DNA of 64,000 bases from Dichetophora obliterata (Eukaryota; Arthropoda; Insecta; Diptera; Sciomyzidae). The DNA lies in the NCBI GenBank assembly GCA_963920525.1, contig OY986436.1, forward strand, positions 179,446,361 through 179,510,360, written 5' to 3'. Both the position numbers and the translations under genes were made by a program. Position 1 is the stretch's first letter, and each line of letters begins with the position of its first letter. Below are positions 34,571 to 44,579 of the stretch, piece by piece. The notes under the pieces were generated by a model. The model saw nothing but the letters and a program-made list of their open reading frames with translations, did no database searches and was not told the DNA's origin.

Positions 34571-34787
34571 GCCCTTATTCTTGTTGTCACCTCACCCATG
34601 TGAGAGTTCTCACACTCGTGTCACGTCACTAGAAATCTGGTATTCTTGTTGTCATGTGACGTGAGTTCACAAACTATGTCGGTGTTCACAAACTCACGTC
34701 ACATGACAACGAGAATACCAGATTTCTAGTGACGTGACACGAGTGTGAGAACTCTCACATAGGTGAGGTGACAACAAGAATAAGGGC
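34571..34787. mobile_element. Harbinger-related palindromic element (97-bp arms)
   Basis: Two inverted arms of 97 bp (34571-34667 and 34691-34787) are nearly identical and separated by 23 bp. The arm begins GCCCTTATTCTTGTTGTCAC and continues ATGTGAGAGTTCTC. The same arm occurs once at 30374-30480 in front of the Harbinger-like transposase, which suggests the source family. The motif GTGACAACAAGAATA also occurs outside the palindrome near 34478, 34540 and 34819. Several ends therefore appear stacked here. Confidence 0.75.
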
Positions 34788-35230
34788 AAATAGCACACGT
34801 CACCTCACACGAGAAAAAGTGACAACAAGAATAAAGGCAGTGGTATTTTCCAATGTTTCCTATAAATTTTAATAATCAGTCCTGTCCCAGAATCCGATTC
34901 GGTTCGGAAATGGATTTGATTCCAATTGTTAGTGTTCTGCACTCCGATTTTCGGAAATGCTTTCCAATTCAACGCTGTTCTGAAATCCGAATGAATTCTA
35001 ACGGTTTTGCTTCGGAAATTTGGTGTTCTGCACCTTAGTTTTCGGATTTACTCCGTTGTGTTTATTCCGAACTGTGAAAAAACGAAATTATTTACACGTG
35101 CGCATCTAAATTAAATAAAAGTACTAAACAAGTAAAAATGTAAGTGCTCAAATGATTTGCAATGTTAAAAAATCTGCTAAATTAGATTTTAATGGGGGAA
35201 AAATAATAGTACAGCGAACTAAAATGCCAC

Positions 35231-35905
35231 GATGCTGGATTTTATGGAACGCAATCCCGATATTGCAAGAGATTTTACTAATGCCGTGGTTATGCTAGCC
35301 AAACATGATTGCCGAACATTTTTTGTTGTTATTGTTTCACGTATAAAATGAAGAAATTAACTTTTTCTCATATTCATTTTCTCGCTCTCGGACCGAACAT
35401 TTTGATTGCTGATTGAAACGCGAAACATGCCGAACTTTCCAGTGTTGGCTGTAGTCATTTTGTATAATAGCATCAAAAAAGTAGGTAAAAGTATTAAAAA
35501 GTGAAGTTGATTGTGTCTTCAAGTAACCCTTAACATAAACAGCTATCTAGCATGTCAGATATATGCAAACCATTTTGTTTAAGACATTATAATAAAAATT
35601 CAGAGTAAGTAATATCAGTTCGTGTTTTTTAATTCGTTAATTTTAAGTACAAAAATGCAAATTAGGGTTGTGCTTTTTTGTGTTTTGACATACTATTACA
35701 TATAATTCAACTGTGCCACCAATCATAGCATAACCACCAAACAAACATTTCAGCGAAGAGAACAAATTAACAAAAATGAACACCGAACATGTTTGGTTAG
35801 CATAACCACGGCATAAGAGAGACAAGGTAGCAATAGAAGAGCAGTGAAAGCAACTGACTGAGTCCCTTAATTCTGATGTGCCACCTACGAAAAGCCGAAA
35901 TTGAG
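35231..35905 (+). pseudogene. Myb/SANT-like (zeste-type) gene fragment, split by a MITE
   Basis: The left half reads MLDFMERNPDIARDFT (35232-35281). After removing the element at 35282-35813 and one TAA, the frame continues KRDKVAIEEQ, a stop, then KQLTESLNSDVPPTKS. The pattern FMExxPDIAR...W..LxxxLNSxGPP is that of the Myb/SANT-like domain common in Harbinger accessory proteins and in zeste-like insect regulators. One stop and the insertion make it non-functional. Transposon origin is more likely than a host gene, but that is an inference. Confidence 0.6.
35282..35813. mobile_element. Harbinger-type MITE (532 bp), TAA duplication
   Basis: TGCCGTGGTTATGCTAGCCA on the left and its inverse ending AGCATAACCACGGCA on the right. 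A TAA flanks both ends (35279-35281 and 35814-35816). Removing it and one TAA restores the Myb-like reading frame, which confirms the boundaries. A 3-bp TWA duplication is typical of PIF/Harbinger. Confidence 0.8.
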
Positions 35906-36121
35906 CATTGTCGGACCAAAGTTTTAATTTCGGTTAAAATCATGTTGAACGCTTGAAATCTGCAAATGGGAAGTTTTCTACTGGTTAACTAAACTTGGGA
36001 GCACTGCTCACGCAAAATCTAACCACTGCTATTGCCTCCCTAAAAATTTCCCCGCTTCACTTTTTCACTTGTCTGTTTTTCGTTATCCATTAATATTGTC
36101 AAATTTTCTAATTTTTATATA

Positions 36122-37318
36122 CAGTATAGTCTCGCTAATCCGGACACTCGCAATACCGGACTTCCCAGTAATACAGACATCTCTACACTTCGGACATTTT
36201 TGATATTTTACCTCTATAGTTCGGACATAAAACATAATCGAACATGTTTGGTTCACAAATTGACTATCGCTGACTATGTAAATCAAGTCAAAGTTTTTTT
36301 TTTTTAAATGTATTTTGTTAAGTAAACGGGGGTTTTTGTGAGAACAAGGCTTATTTTCCTGCATTATGTCATTCGGTTCTTTTAATTTACGCCTTGAATT
36401 TTTATTTACACGTTGATAATGGTGTGAATATTAAAATTTTAAAAGTTTATGTAGATTCTTAAAATGCCAGCGACAAAAAGGCAACATAAAACGATAAATC
36501 TTTCAGAGGTGCAAAATTTTAGATTTTATTGAAACTGTGAAAATCAGTACAATGTTCAGCTGAAAAATTCAAATAATCAAAATCTACAATTTGTGATAAA
36601 AATAAAAATAAAGACAAAATTCAAAAATATGTGCTGCAAGCATTCCAAGGATCAGGTAAAATGAAATTTTAGCAAAAAGAAAAGGCAAAATGATTGAACC
36701 AAATTTGTTCCAGGAAAAAGAAAAAATATCAGACAAGGCATTATCTAAAAGTAATTTTGTGAAACATTGTAATTTATTATTTGGAATTTTAAGTTTAAAA
36801 ATTGATTTTTAACTTTAAAAACATAATAGGTCTGTTTCCGTACTTTTTGGACTAAAAATGGTAAAAAAAGCATGAGCGACAAAAAATCTCTCAAAAATAG
36901 ATAAAAACACAAAAGAGTACTGGAACGTTTTTCGGACTAAAATGGTGTAAACTGTCAAATAAAATCGTTTGCCGAAATGAAGAAAAATTTTCACATTCAT
37001 ATGCATTACAATATTGAAAGTAATTCTCAAATTAACGTTTATTTATATTTAGTTTTTACAATTTAACATGTTTCTGGTTTCCATTCCAATAGTTTTTATT
37101 ATTTCAAAGAACTTTTTATGTTTTGCAATTTCTTTGCTAACTTGTAAACAGCTGTTTTTAAGCAGTTTGACACTTTTTCTTAGTAAAATTTCTTAGTAAA
37201 AGCGTTTGAATTAATAAGGCTCAACTAAAAAATTCTTCTACTTTCTGTGTTCCGGACATATCCAGTAATACGGACATACGTCGAAACTATATGTGTCCGG
37301 ATTAGCGAGACTGCACTG
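36122..37318 (+). mobile_element. pogo/Tigger-like element, decayed (1.2 kb)
   Basis: Termini CAGTATAGTCTCGCTAATCC and the inverse of CAGTGCAGTCTCGCTAATCC, with TA on each side. Near 36464 there is a start MPATKRQHKTINLSEVQNF, resembling the CENP-B-type N-terminus of pogo/Tigger transposases, but stops follow at once. No DDE domain was found. The CGGACA motif is repeated near both ends. Confidence 0.72.
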
Positions 37319-37361
37319 TACTCTAAATATTGCAACAAAACAAATTAGCCTTGGCCTTACT

Positions 37362-37545
37362 CTGTAATGCGTTTCGAAAACAAAATCACACCATGTATTT
37401 ACGTGATTTTTTGACAAATTTTTGATTGGTTGGAATTCAATACAGACAAAAACAGTCTTTTAAAGTAGAGGTAGAAGTTACTGCCATCAAGTAATCTTAA
37501 TTCATTTTTTACATGGTGTGATTTTGTTTTCGAATCGCATTACAG
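37362..37545. mobile_element. Short MITE with 36-bp inverted termini
   Basis: CTGTAATGCGTTTCGAAAAC at the left and its near-inverse GTTTTCGAATCGCATTACAG at the right. The inverted match extends through AAAATCACACCATGTA. Total length 184 bp, non-coding. It lies between the pogo-like and piggyBac elements. Confidence 0.7.
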
Positions 37546-37592
37546 ATGAAGGCCCTGATTCTAAGTATGATTTAAATCGGATTCTACATTAA

Positions 37593-40446
37593 CCCTTTCG
37601 TTGATTTTGTACAATATATTGTACAAAAAATTGTATATTTTAACTTCATCTGTTTTCGTAGCTATTGAAAGTTTTGCGAAAAAATAAACATTATTTTAAA
37701 ATCAAGCATGCTTTGACTTTTTGAAATTCAAATTTGAGTGAGATACCGAGCATAGTTAGTTTTTTATTTCAAATTCAAAAACAGTCCTCTTTGCATTTGC
37801 GTGTTATAACAAGTGAGGAAAGAAAATAAATTATTTAAAGCAGGTAATTCAACAATATCTTTTTTTATTAAAGTTTTAAATAAGAGCTTATATTCTATTT
37901 GTTACTTATTTAAAAAAAAATTTTAAAAAACGTTTAAAAAAAATTGTTTTACCAACTTAAAAATATTGTACATTATATTGTACAAATAACGCAAAAGCTA
38001 AGATCCAATATATTGTACATAAATAATTTGGTCAATATATTGCACAAAATACGTGAAGGGTTGCTAATTTTTCGAATATTTTTTCAGTAAATTATAGGAT
38101 TTGCAGGATCTTTTTAACAATGAGTTTGCGTAAAAAGGGGTTGACAGTAAAAGAAATTTCTGATTTTTTGGAAAATATACAAGCGGACTTATCGGACTAT
38201 GAGGATGACGAAAGTGAAACAAGGGAAGCAGCTGAAACCGGTACTGAAGGTGAAATTGAAGAGATTGATCCTGAGGACGTGATTCTTATAAATTCTTTTA
38301 TAAGGCATAATAACACGAACGAAAAAATTTTTGAGGAAAACTTTGATGAATTTCGAGATGGTTTCGATATTGTACATGAAAAGTCCGGTGAGCATGAATT
38401 AAATTTTATTAGCGATGCAAGTGAGCCGGTAGAAGTAGCTGAATCCGTAACAACATGTGAAAACTCTTTTCGGCCAGAATACGAAATTACGTTGAAAAAA
38501 GACATAAAATGGCGTAGATTAGAGTATGAACCGAATCCATTTCTGTTTGAACCCTGTGATGCTCCACAAGAAAACAATCTAAGAAAACCTTTTGAATATT
38601 TTAAGCAATTCTTTACCAACGAACTTTTTGAAAGTACTACATTTTTTACAAACTTGTATGCTACACAAAACACCATTGCAGGCTTTAAAAGTGCCACGAA
38701 GGAGGAGATTCAGGTTCTGATAGGCCTCCAAATCGCTATGGGAAGCATGCAATTACGCAGACTTTCTTTGTTTTGGGACCCAACATTGGGTGTTTCTCTT
38801 TTTAAAGAATCAATGACACTAAGGAGATTTAATCAGCTGAGAAAATGTCTTCATTTCATAGATAATTTGTCTATTCCTAATGGTTGTGATGACAAGTTCA
38901 TAAAAGTACGTCCACTAATTAATACGATACGAAACCGATGCTTGAAAGAACCAGTGGAGCAGGATGTTTGCATCGATGAGCAAATAATTCCCTTTAAAGG
39001 AAGGCTTTCCTGTAAAGTTTATCATAAAGGAAAGCCAAACCCGTGGGGTATCAAAAATTATGTTTTATGTGGAAAATCTGGATTTCCGTATGACTTTGAA
39101 CTATACCAAGGAAAACAAACTAAAATTGATTCAGAAATCTTAGCAAAATATGGATTTTCAACAACAATAGTTTTGCACCTTATTAAAAGATTAACAAAGT
39201 CCGGCCATAACCTTTATTTTGATAACTTTTTTAACTCATACAATTTGCTTGAAATCCTTACGCAGTTAAGAATAAATGCTGCTGGAACCGCACGTATTAA
39301 CAGATTTGGAACAGCATGTTTAAGTTCAGATAAAGTGTTGCAAAAAAGAGGACGTGGTGCAATGGATAGCTTAGTGAGCAATGATCACAAAATTTGCTTG
39401 ATAAAGTGGCAGGATAGCAGAGCTATTCATATTGCCTCAAATTTTGTAGCAAGGGGTGAGGAAGACATTGTTAAGAGATATTGCAAGAAGTCAAAGCAAG
39501 TTTTGGATGTAAAAAGGCCGGAAATTATACAAAAGTATAACTTCTCAATGGGCGGCGTTGATTTATTAGATCAACTTATCAGTTACTATAGAATATTTCT
39601 GAAGTCAACAAAATGGACACTACGCCTAATCTCTCATTTCATTGATTTTGCTATGGTAGCTTCCTGGCTGCTCTATAAAAAAGATTGCAGTTTATTGAAT
39701 ATTCCAAAAAAAAACATTTTGGACTTACTCCATTACCGGATGAGTGTGGCAAATCATCTAGTGTTTTCTGCAAAAGATGGTACAATTCGGAAGCGTGGCA
39801 GACCTCTGCGTGTTCTTGACAATGACATTGAACCCACAACCAGCAAAAAAAGTATGAAGCTCGGCCTATACGTGAGATTATTGAAGACAAGCTTGAACAC
39901 CTTCCAGCTCATGATGGGCTGAGCAATCCGACAAGGTGTAAGAACATTGGATGTACAGGACGAACATTTTTTATTTGCATTAAATGCAATGTACATTTAT
40001 GCATTTCTCGCGAAAGAACTTGTTTTCAAACTTTTCATGGAGTCAGTGCCAATTTAAAAATTAATTAATTTTCTGTAAATATATGATATTTATGTTTCCG
40101 TACCTTTGAAATGACATTAAACTTTGTATTAAATGCATATTTTTTCCATAACATCAATTAATGTTTATGTTATACAATTTTATGCTTAATTGAATTGCAA
40201 TATTTTTTATGTTTTATATTATTTAATAAAAAAAATAATAAAAAAAATATATATAATCAAAACATTTTTTTTACTCCTTTTGTGTATTTTGGTTAATATA
40301 TTGTACAAATTTCCTTAGGCTCTACACCCTTTTCCATGAAATTTATTTTTTTTTCTTTTAGTATATTGTTAATTGAACCTAAATTTCTGAATCTGAAGTA
40401 AGAAACATTTTTTTTTTCCTGAAATGGAAAAGTTGACATGAAAGGG
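37593..40446 (+). mobile_element. piggyBac-family transposon, complete ends (2.85 kb)
   Basis: The left end CCCTTTCGTTGA follows TTAA (37589-37592) and the right end TCAACTTTTC...GAAAGGG precedes TTAA (40447-40450). These are the TTAA target and CCCTTT-type termini of piggyBac. Motifs built on ATATTGTACA occur repeatedly inside both ends (37606-37637, 37967-38048, 40297-40307), with the palindrome TTGTACAATATATTGTAC near the left end. They are candidate transposase-binding sites. One gene lies inside. Confidence 0.9.
38120..39922 (+). CDS. piggyBac transposase (DDE_Tnp_1_7), C-terminally frameshifted
   Basis: A 600-codon open frame from ATG. It has an acidic N-terminus (LSDYEDDESETREAAETG). 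The catalytic core carries DVCIDEQIIPFKGR (first Asp), NLYFDNFFNSYNLLE (second Asp) and NFSMGGVDLLDQLISYYR (third Asp region), all expected piggyBac motifs. After SKK, near 39847, the frame slips in a run of seven A, and the last 26 or so codons are out of frame. The other frame continues to a Cys-rich finger (CKNIGCTG, FICIKCNVHLC, CFQTFHG) ending at about 40065, which is the normal piggyBac C-terminal DNA-binding domain. One missing base in the A-run explains this. The transposase would lack that domain, so it is probably inactive or altered. Otherwise it has no stops. Confidence 0.9.
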   Translation: MSLRKKGLTVKEISDFLENIQADLSDYEDDESETREAAETGTEGEIEEIDPEDVILINSFIRHNNTNEKIFEENFDEFRDGFDIVHEKSGEHELNFISDASEPVEVAESVTTCENSFRPEYEITLKKDIKWRRLEYEPNPFLFEPCDAPQENNLRKPFEYFKQFFTNELFESTTFFTNLYATQNTIAGFKSATKEEIQVLIGLQIAMGSMQLRRLSLFWDPTLGVSLFKESMTLRRFNQLRKCLHFIDNLSIPNGCDDKFIKVRPLINTIRNRCLKEPVEQDVCIDEQIIPFKGRLSCKVYHKGKPNPWGIKNYVLCGKSGFPYDFELYQGKQTKIDSEILAKYGFSTTIVLHLIKRLTKSGHNLYFDNFFNSYNLLEILTQLRINAAGTARINRFGTACLSSDKVLQKRGRGAMDSLVSNDHKICLIKWQDSRAIHIASNFVARGEEDIVKRYCKKSKQVLDVKRPEIIQKYNFSMGGVDLLDQLISYYRIFLKSTKWTLRLISHFIDFAMVASWLLYKKDCSLLNIPKKNILDLLHYRMSVANHLVFSAKDGTIRKRGRPLRVLDNDIEPTTSKKSMKLGLYVRLLKTSLNTFQLMMG

Positions 40447-40450
40447 TTAA

Positions 40451-42296
40451 ATTCGAATGAGCAATTCTACGCTGACTGTAGAACACCATTTGAAAATCAA
40501 ATCGGATTACAGTTCCAATTCGGATTTCGGAACCGGGCTGAATAGGTATATGAAATTAAAGTGCTAAGGTAAGGATCTGGAACAAGGCTGAATAAATATA
40601 TTAAATTAAGTTTTTTAAGAAAACATCCCAGATGCCACGCATTGATTAATCGGCATCGCACACAGGTCTAAAATTAAAAAAAGCTGGTCAAAACTCAAAA
40701 AAACAAAACTACTCTAATAATAAAAATATGTTAAGATATCTGTTTTAGGACAATTCAACTTAATGTAAGCAAAAAAAAACATGAACATTTTCCGCGATGG
40801 CTCCTTTATTCATAAAAGAATGCAAAGTGGCAAAAAGATAAGATTTTTCCAGTCTTATGTTTTTAAAGCAAAAGCTTTACCAAATTCAAAAAGTTTTTGC
40901 CAGAAATGTTGTTGTCATAGTTCATACAAAATTAAGGTGCAAAAAAAATGTTGTTATCCTTTTAAAAAATTTTTTTCAAATGTATTATATAATTATCAAT
41001 TTCTCAAATGCATCACGGAACGAACTAAAATAATGCTAATTATAGTTTTCTATAAATCCTATACTTAAATATGGCGTTTTCAATTGGCAGCAGTGGGCAC
41101 CAGAAAAAATAATATGTAATTCAGTTTAAAAAAAGGAACTATGAAAAATAGAGTGGGTCAATTTTTTCTCGACCAAGCAGTTTTCAAAATCATAATCTAC
41201 GACGAATTCTAATAGGGTTTTCCCAAGCAACCATTGGTCTAAAACAGTGATAGCCAAACGCACACAACTTAAACTGCTTGCATGTATGAGTAAAGTTTGA
41301 AGCTTTTCACTGAAAGAAATCAAATGTAAAAGCATTTTAAAAGCTATATGTAGAAAAATAATTAAAAATCGACGTGGATTGAAAGATTATGAAATCTTGT
41401 TTTAATAGATTATTTATTTTAGCAACGTTTGTTATGAAAGTGTATGTACTTTAATGTAAAGTATTGCAACTCGGTTTAAAAATTGTTTATTTTAATTTTT
41501 ATGAGTGGACAAGTAACAGAACTTAACATAAAAAGCATTACAGTTTTTGGATTATTTTGAATATATTTGCTTATACGTTTTTCTTTTTTATCTTAATTTT
41601 AGCATATTTAAAAAATATAAGATACGAAAAGCTTATCTTTAAAAAAAGGAAGCTCGATTTCTTGGGCAAACCTTTTTAGAATTCGTCGTAAAACAAAAAT
41701 ATTCGATTTTTTAATTAATGCATATTAATAATATTTTTCAGATCATATTTTCTTCAAAAGGGGACTTAAAATAAACATTTTTGACTTATGAAAAAACTAA
41801 CCCCAGCTTCTCTCTGCTACCATAAATTAGGTGTAAAACATCCCAACGGGAAGACAAGTCTGCTGAAAGCGTGAAGGTGCTGACCCGACGTATGACACAC
41901 CATTGTTATTTTAACATTGTATGTCCCAGGAAAACAGAACTTAATTACTTCAAAAGACCTCTCAAGTAAAGCTTTGGGTCAGCATTTTGTTTAATTGCTT
42001 CAAAAGAGGCTCTTGGAAATCTTTTTGTAAGCAGTTCGTTGTTTTCAATACACTTTTCTAGTTTTTTGAAAATTCTCTATAGCATGCGCCCCACGTTTTT
42101 AGGAGAACTGAAAGCCCCACTCTAGTAGCACTTTTTCTATACTTTTTAGTTCGTTTTAGTCTTTGTAAAAAACTTTAAAAAGTGAAATTTTCAAAAATTT
42201 ACCACTGAAGGTGACAAGAGAATTTGTAGAAACCGAAATAGTTCTATAAATATTAATAAATAAAAAAACAAAGACTGGAAAAGATTCATTGATATT
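40451..42296. other. Intergenic AT-rich DNA, nothing recognised
   Basis: No exon, RNA gene or bounded repeat seen. The flank just right of the piggyBac element (CCAATTCGGATTTCGGAACC) loosely resembles the sequence near 34890 in inverse orientation. Confidence 0.35.
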
Positions 42297-42366
42297 GTGG
42301 AGGCTCGAACTCATAACCTCACGATTATAAAGCAAGCGCTCCATGCTCTGAGCTACAGAACTCACA
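42297..42366 (-). repeat. tRNA-derived repeat, family C, copy 1
   Basis: The minus strand reads GTAGCTCAGAGCATGGAGCG (A-box region), CTTTATAATCG (anticodon-like loop) and GAGTTCGAGCCTC (B-box). A second copy in the same orientation is at 44189-44256. Both are followed by similar non-tRNA sequence (TTCTAAATAG...GGTGTGAATTTTT-like), which suggests a SINE or a duplicated fossil tRNA rather than a tRNA gene. Confidence 0.6.
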
Positions 42367-42863
42367 AAGAAATTTATTCTAAATAGCAATAAATAAAAGT
42401 GCTTTCTTAAAAAATAAATTTTTATTTAAACATTTTTATTTAAACTACTTTTTAAAATTTATTTTTCACCCTCAGTGGTGAATTTTTCAAAATCTGAATT
42501 TGTTTCACATAAAAACTAGTAAGGAACTATCTTCGACTGGGCCGAAGTTAAAATACCCCACGGCCGAATTAGAGTATATATAAAGTCTTAAGCAAACTAT
42601 TAAATATATTTAAAGAGATTTTCCCGTTTTGGTTTAGTCACTTTGTATGGGAGGCATGTGTGGTTTTCATCCGATTTTTACAAATTTAATACTCAAAATA
42701 AATATTCAATATTTAAGACACTGTGTGAAATTTGAAGTCATTAAATTAATTTTTGTGGAATTTAAAGAGATTTTCCCGCTTTGGTTTAGTCACTTTGTAT
42801 GGGAGGTTGGTGTGGTTTTCATCTGATTTTTACAAATTTAATACTCAAAATAAATATTAAGGC

Positions 42864-43783
42864 TTTTATTATGAGTTGCTTTCGACGTTCGATCTTCGCT
42901 GGTTCTCGAACAACGAGTATCGAAAGTTAAATTCTTATTATGAGCAGTGCAACCTTATCGAAATGTTTGTTGCTCATCGAAATTTCAGTCGAATAGGATT
43001 TTGCTTTCGATGCGATGAGTGCTTAGCAATAATTGTTAAAAATTTAAGTATTTTGTGATTGTGTTTTTCTTTTTAAAGACTAAAAACTAATATTGAACTG
43101 ACTGTTTTTGTAATTTTTATGCAGGTCTAAGGTGGTGAGCAACAAATCAGTTAGAAAAACTGGTCTTATTGCCTGCATTCAGCGGAAAGAACTGTTCCAC
43201 AACTTTCGGGCTGAATGGTATGCTCTCACAGAACATGTTCCTTGAGATGTCACAATTTATATAGCGAAAATATTTTATGCTACTTCGCTACTTGAGCACT
43301 TTTTCGGCTAGAATGCGGCCATTGATGGAGGCAAACTTTGACTGCAAAGGATATTTGTTCTAAAGTTCAGGCGACAAAGAAATGGGAAGAACTCACGCTG
43401 GAATTAAATTGCTTAGGACCACCAGTTAGAACAGCAAAGTGGCTTAAGATAAGCTAAAGAAAGCGTGGTCAACCGTTTTCTACTTCTAGCCAGTTCCGTC
43501 AAGCTTTCATCATCTTCTGACGAAGTGTCGGATCTTATGGAAATTATTTTCGTCATAGTTATAACTTTTTTGTCTTATTTTTTGCAATCAACTTTCAAAC
43601 CAATCGTATTTAGTTGAAATAAAACAACGATCACCTGATAGAAATATACTACCGTGAACAAACAAAATGAACGAAATTCACAATAGCGCTACTCTTTGTC
43701 GAAAGCACGTTATAATACCAAATGCAAATTCGTTCGATCAGGCCATTCGACTACAGTCGAAGATCGAACGCAGTTCATAATAA
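42864..43783. mobile_element. Inverted-repeat element with Myb/SANT-like remnant
   Basis: The left end GGCTTTTATTATGAGTTGC and the inverse of the right end (GGCCCTTATTATGAACTGC) match, as do the adjacent TTCGATCTTCG segments. It sits inside the tandem unit; the uninterrupted neighbour at about 42700 shows the target ATAAATATT...AATATTTAAGA. The flanks TAAATATTA and TAAATATTT suggest a short duplication. Confidence 0.65.
43328..43456 (+). pseudogene. Myb/SANT-like domain fragment in the inverted-repeat element
   Basis: Reads WRQTLTAKDICSKVQATKKW, then EELTLELNCLGPPVRTAKW and a stop. W..LT.ELN.LGPP.RT...W is the second half of the Myb/SANT-like domain seen in Harbinger accessory proteins. It resembles the fragment at 35817-35905 in pattern but differs clearly in sequence. 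Confidence 0.5.
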
Positions 43784-44188
43784 GGGCCTAAATATTTAAG
43801 ACACTGTGCGAAATTTGAAGTCATTAAATTGATTTTTGTGGAGTTTAAAGAGATCTTACCGTTTGGTTAAGTCACTTTGTATGGGAGGTAGGCGTGGTTT
43901 TCATCCGATTTTGCTCAGATTCGAACTTAACCTCCATTTTTGTACAAAAAGCTTATAATTTGAATTTCGTTATGATAGCTCAAAAATTACGGCTGCTATC
44001 GTGGACACAGACGGACAGACGGACATGGCTAAATCGACTCAGGAGGTGAAGCTGATCAGGAATATATATACTTTTCTATACCGTCCACGCCTCCTTATCG
44101 GCGATACAAACGGAGTGACAAAATTAATATACCCCCATTACGTTTTTTAAACGTGGGGGTATAAAAAACAAAAAATCCATCCACATTG

Positions 44189-44256
44189 TTGAGGCTCGAA
44201 CTCACTACCTTATGGTTATAAATCAATCGCTTTATGCTATGAGCTACAGAACTCAC
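44189..44256 (-). repeat. tRNA-derived repeat, family C, copy 2
   Basis: The minus strand contains GTAGCTCATAGCATAAAGCG, ATTTATAACC and GAGTTCGAGCCTC. It corresponds to copy 1 at 42297 with several substitutions in the A-box region and stems, so it is not a working tRNA gene. Confidence 0.6.
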
Positions 44257-44358
44257 ACCAAAACTTTTTCTAAATAGGTAATAAATTCGCTTCAGGTGTG
44301 AATTTTTGAAATTTAAAAATGTCAATGAGCTTTTAAGTTTATTTGTTTGATTTTCAAT

Positions 44359-44579
44359 CAGCCCTATCATAAATAATTTTTCACGCGGAATCGGAAAAGG
44401 GAGTTTTCATTTTTAAGAGAAGGCTCAAGAACATTTTCGAAATTTTTAATGCAAATTTGTTCATCAACTGCTTATCAACAAATTTGCATTAAAAATTTCC
44501 AAAATGTTCTTGAGCTTTATCTTAAGAATGAAAACTACCTTTTCCGATTCCGCGTGAAAAATTATTTAAAATAGGGCTG
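44359..44579. mobile_element. Hairpin MITE (221 bp) with ~100-bp arms
   Basis: CAGCCCTAT at the left and ATAGGGCTG at the right; the arms are inverse over almost the whole length (TTTTTCACGCGGAATCGG, CTCAAGAACATTTT, AATTTTTAATGCAAATTTG). A short loop near 44466-44478 separates them. Single-stranded, it would form a hairpin of about 100 bp. Confidence 0.75.

Larger units (their letters stand above)
42520..44165 (+). repeat. Dispersed repeat with ~151-bp tandem cores, ending in a GGGGGTAT hairpin
   Basis: Starts near CTTCGACTGGGCCGAAGTTA and ends AAACGTGGGGGTATAAAAA, a short hairpin with the preceding ATACCCCC. Inside, the unit AAAGAGATTTTCCCG...TTTAGTCACTTTGTATGGGAG recurs at about 42611 and 42762, and again after the insertion at about 43845. 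Near 44010 it has the ACGGACATGGCTAAATCGAC block familiar from dispersed fly repeats; a reverse copy of this block is at 47100-47150. Helitron-like origin is possible but not shown. Confidence 0.55.

Noticed and set aside
38197..38697. Minus-strand frame of 166 codons
   Set aside because: Antisense shadow of the piggyBac transposase.
34876..40540. A single large Harbinger element spanning the pogo-like and piggyBac insertions
   Set aside because: The candidate ends (CAGTCCTGTCCCAGAATCCG and the inverse of a segment near 40520) match only loosely, so the idea is not supported enough to annotate.
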